From: CAIMZW01 sp037142435
GTDB lineage: Bacteria; Actinomycetota; Actinomycetes; Nanopelagicales; Nanopelagicaceae
Direction: 5' to 3'
DNA length: 7,453 nt
Assembly (NCBI GenBank): GCA_037142435.1
Contig: JBAXAO010000052.1
Coordinates: forward strand, 1 to 7,453
Part shown: positions 6,700-7,453 of the stretch, piece by piece
Layout: every line of letters begins with the position of its first letter
Numbering within the stretch: position 1 is the first letter of the stretch
Notes under the pieces: generated by a model
What the model was told of the DNA's origin: nothing
Database searches by the model: none
The model's input: only the letters and a program-made list of their open reading frames with translations
Position numbers and translations under genes: made by a program

Positions 6700-7410
6700 C
6701 TAGTGCGTTGGTTCGCTCTTGGGCTTATATCCAGTGTGAACTGCGACAATCCCAAATGTCAGGTTTTGCCAACCAACTCTTTCCCAACCGGCCTCATGGA
6801 GAAGGGCTGCCAAACCTTTTTGGTTGGGCCAAGCTCTAATTGATTCAGCTAAATAGACATAAGCATCGGGATTAGAAGAAACCTTTTTTGCGATCGCTGG
6901 CAGGGCGCGCATCAGGTAGCGCAGATAGATAATCCGAAAAATCGCATTGGTCGGTTGAGAGAATTCGGCGATGACGATGCGGCCACCAGGACGGGTTACC
7001 CGCAGCGCCTCTTTGAGGGCGGCCAAGGTGTCGGAAGTGTTGCGCAGGCCAAAAGAAATGGTCGAAATGTCGAAATTGTCCGCTTTGAAGGGGAGATTTA
7101 GGGCATCGCCTTGGGTGAAGGGCAGATCTGGGTGCCTTTTTCGGCCAGCGGCGAGCATTCCTTCGGAGAAATCCAGCGGAATCACCTCGGCGCCGCGATC
7201 TGCCAACGGCCGGCTGGAAGAGCCAGTTCCGGCTGCGATATCGAGAATCTTCATCCCATGCTTGGGGTCGATAGTGGCAGTCACAACTCGGCGCCAAGCC
7301 TTGGTTCGTCCCAGACTCAGCAGATCATTGAGAAGGTCATATCTTTTAGCGACGCCATCGAACATCTTCGATACATCTTCGGGGTCCTTATTTAAGCCAG
7401 CTCTACTCAC
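6700..7410 (-). CDS. menG: demethylmenaquinone methyltransferase (UbiE/MenG family)
   Basis: MenG is an S-adenosylmethionine-dependent enzyme that methylates demethylmenaquinone to menaquinone, the last step of classical menaquinone synthesis. With the start used it has 236 residues, normal for the family. The first UbiE signature is recognisable at 24-39 (YDLLNDLLSLGRTKAW), though the usual His before the Trp is absent. The SAM-binding motif I is ILDIAAGTG (55-63) and an acidic motif II residue is D80. The FGLRN block is at 120-124. The second signature is RVTRPGGRIVIAEF (137-150), with Thr139 in place of the more usual Leu. The start is GTG at 7410, giving MSRAGLNKDPEDVSKMF, which aligns by eye with actinobacterial MenG starts. 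A GTG at 7443 would add 11 residues. Neither has a clear Shine-Dalgarno. Menaquinone rather than ubiquinone is assumed because the neighbours look actinobacterial. Confidence 0.93.
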   Translation of the reverse strand: MSRAGLNKDPEDVSKMFDGVAKRYDLLNDLLSLGRTKAWRRVVTATIDPKHGMKILDIAAGTGSSSRPLADRGAEVIPLDFSEGMLAAGRKRHPDLPFTQGDALNLPFKADNFDISTISFGLRNTSDTLAALKEALRVTRPGGRIVIAEFSQPTNAIFRIIYLRYLMRALPAIAKKVSSNPDAYVYLAESIRAWPNQKGLAALLHEAGWERVGWQNLTFGIVAVHTGYKPKSEPTH

Positions 7411-7451
7411 CCGTATATTCTCGTTGGAGTAGGCTCGCGCCACAACTTAGC
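7407..7451 (-). other. possible 3' end of an upstream gene, cut by window edge
   Basis: Reading leftward from the right edge, one frame gives 14 codons (AKLWREPTPTRIYG) and then TGA at 7409-7407. That stop overlaps the menG GTG as GTGA, the same kind of four-base overlap seen at nuoB-C, C-D, E-F and F-G. This hints that menG is itself preceded by a co-transcribed gene. A second frame is also open, ending at a TAG slightly further left, and the longer menG start at 7443 would use the third. Fourteen residues are too few to recognise a family. The same bases could instead be a promoter region. The call rests on the overlap pattern only. Confidence 0.25.
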
Positions 7452-7453
7452 CG

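Noticed and set aside
6675..6755. Longer nuoA with a start inside menG
   Set aside because: The added residues are polar and lie inside the conserved end of menG. NuoA normally begins just before its first membrane helix, as with the GTG at 6674.
6971..7432. Plus-strand open frame of 153 codons
   Set aside because: It is antisense to menG, rich in Arg and Ser, with no recognisable motif. The menG frame carries clear methyltransferase motifs.
1..7453. Hidden mobile element, defence system, RNA gene or CRISPR array
   Set aside because: Conserved respiratory and quinone genes fill essentially every base. I saw no direct repeats, inverted-repeat ends, integrase or RNA-like segment.

Overview
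The window carries one tightly packed gene block, read entirely from the minus strand (right to left). It holds the demethylmenaquinone methyltransferase gene menG/ubiE followed by the first seven genes of a 14-gene-type respiratory complex I operon: nuoA, nuoB, nuoC, nuoD, nuoE, nuoF and the first 617 codons of nuoG, which runs off the left edge. No plus-strand gene, RNA gene, mobile element, repeat array or CRISPR is supported, and no gene-free stretch exceeds about 45 bases.

The organism is most likely an actinobacterium. Features I recognise as actinobacterial are the NuoA C-terminus ending RRGGLEWD, the NuoB start MGLEEKLPSG, the YLHTGIEKN form of the NuoD motif, the N-terminally extended NuoC, the C-terminally extended NuoE and the link between menG and nuo. 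Base composition looks moderate (about half G+C by eye, not counted) and genes overlap at nearly every junction. That would suit a streamlined, lower-GC aquatic lineage such as the Nanopelagicales (acI) rather than a high-GC soil actinomycete; this narrower placement is inference.

Layout from right to left: a 43-base stub upstream of menG, possibly the tail of a further gene; menG (7410 to 6700); a 25-base gap with a -10-like element; nuoA (GTG start, no Shine-Dalgarno); nuoB two bases after the nuoA stop; then nuoC to nuoG, each starting inside or on the stop codon of the gene before it (TTGA, ATGA, TAATG, ATGA, ATGA).

Together MenG finishes menaquinone synthesis and complex I reduces that quinone. 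NADH is oxidised at the FMN of NuoF. Electrons pass through the iron-sulphur clusters of NuoF, NuoE and NuoG and end at N2 in NuoB, next to the quinone pocket formed by NuoB and NuoD. NuoC braces the connecting module, and NuoA is the only membrane subunit in the window. The remaining genes (rest of nuoG, then probably nuoH to nuoN) should lie to the left. All cofactor-ligand residues I looked for are present. I see no unknown system here; the findings are modest and concern expression signals and lineage-specific details.
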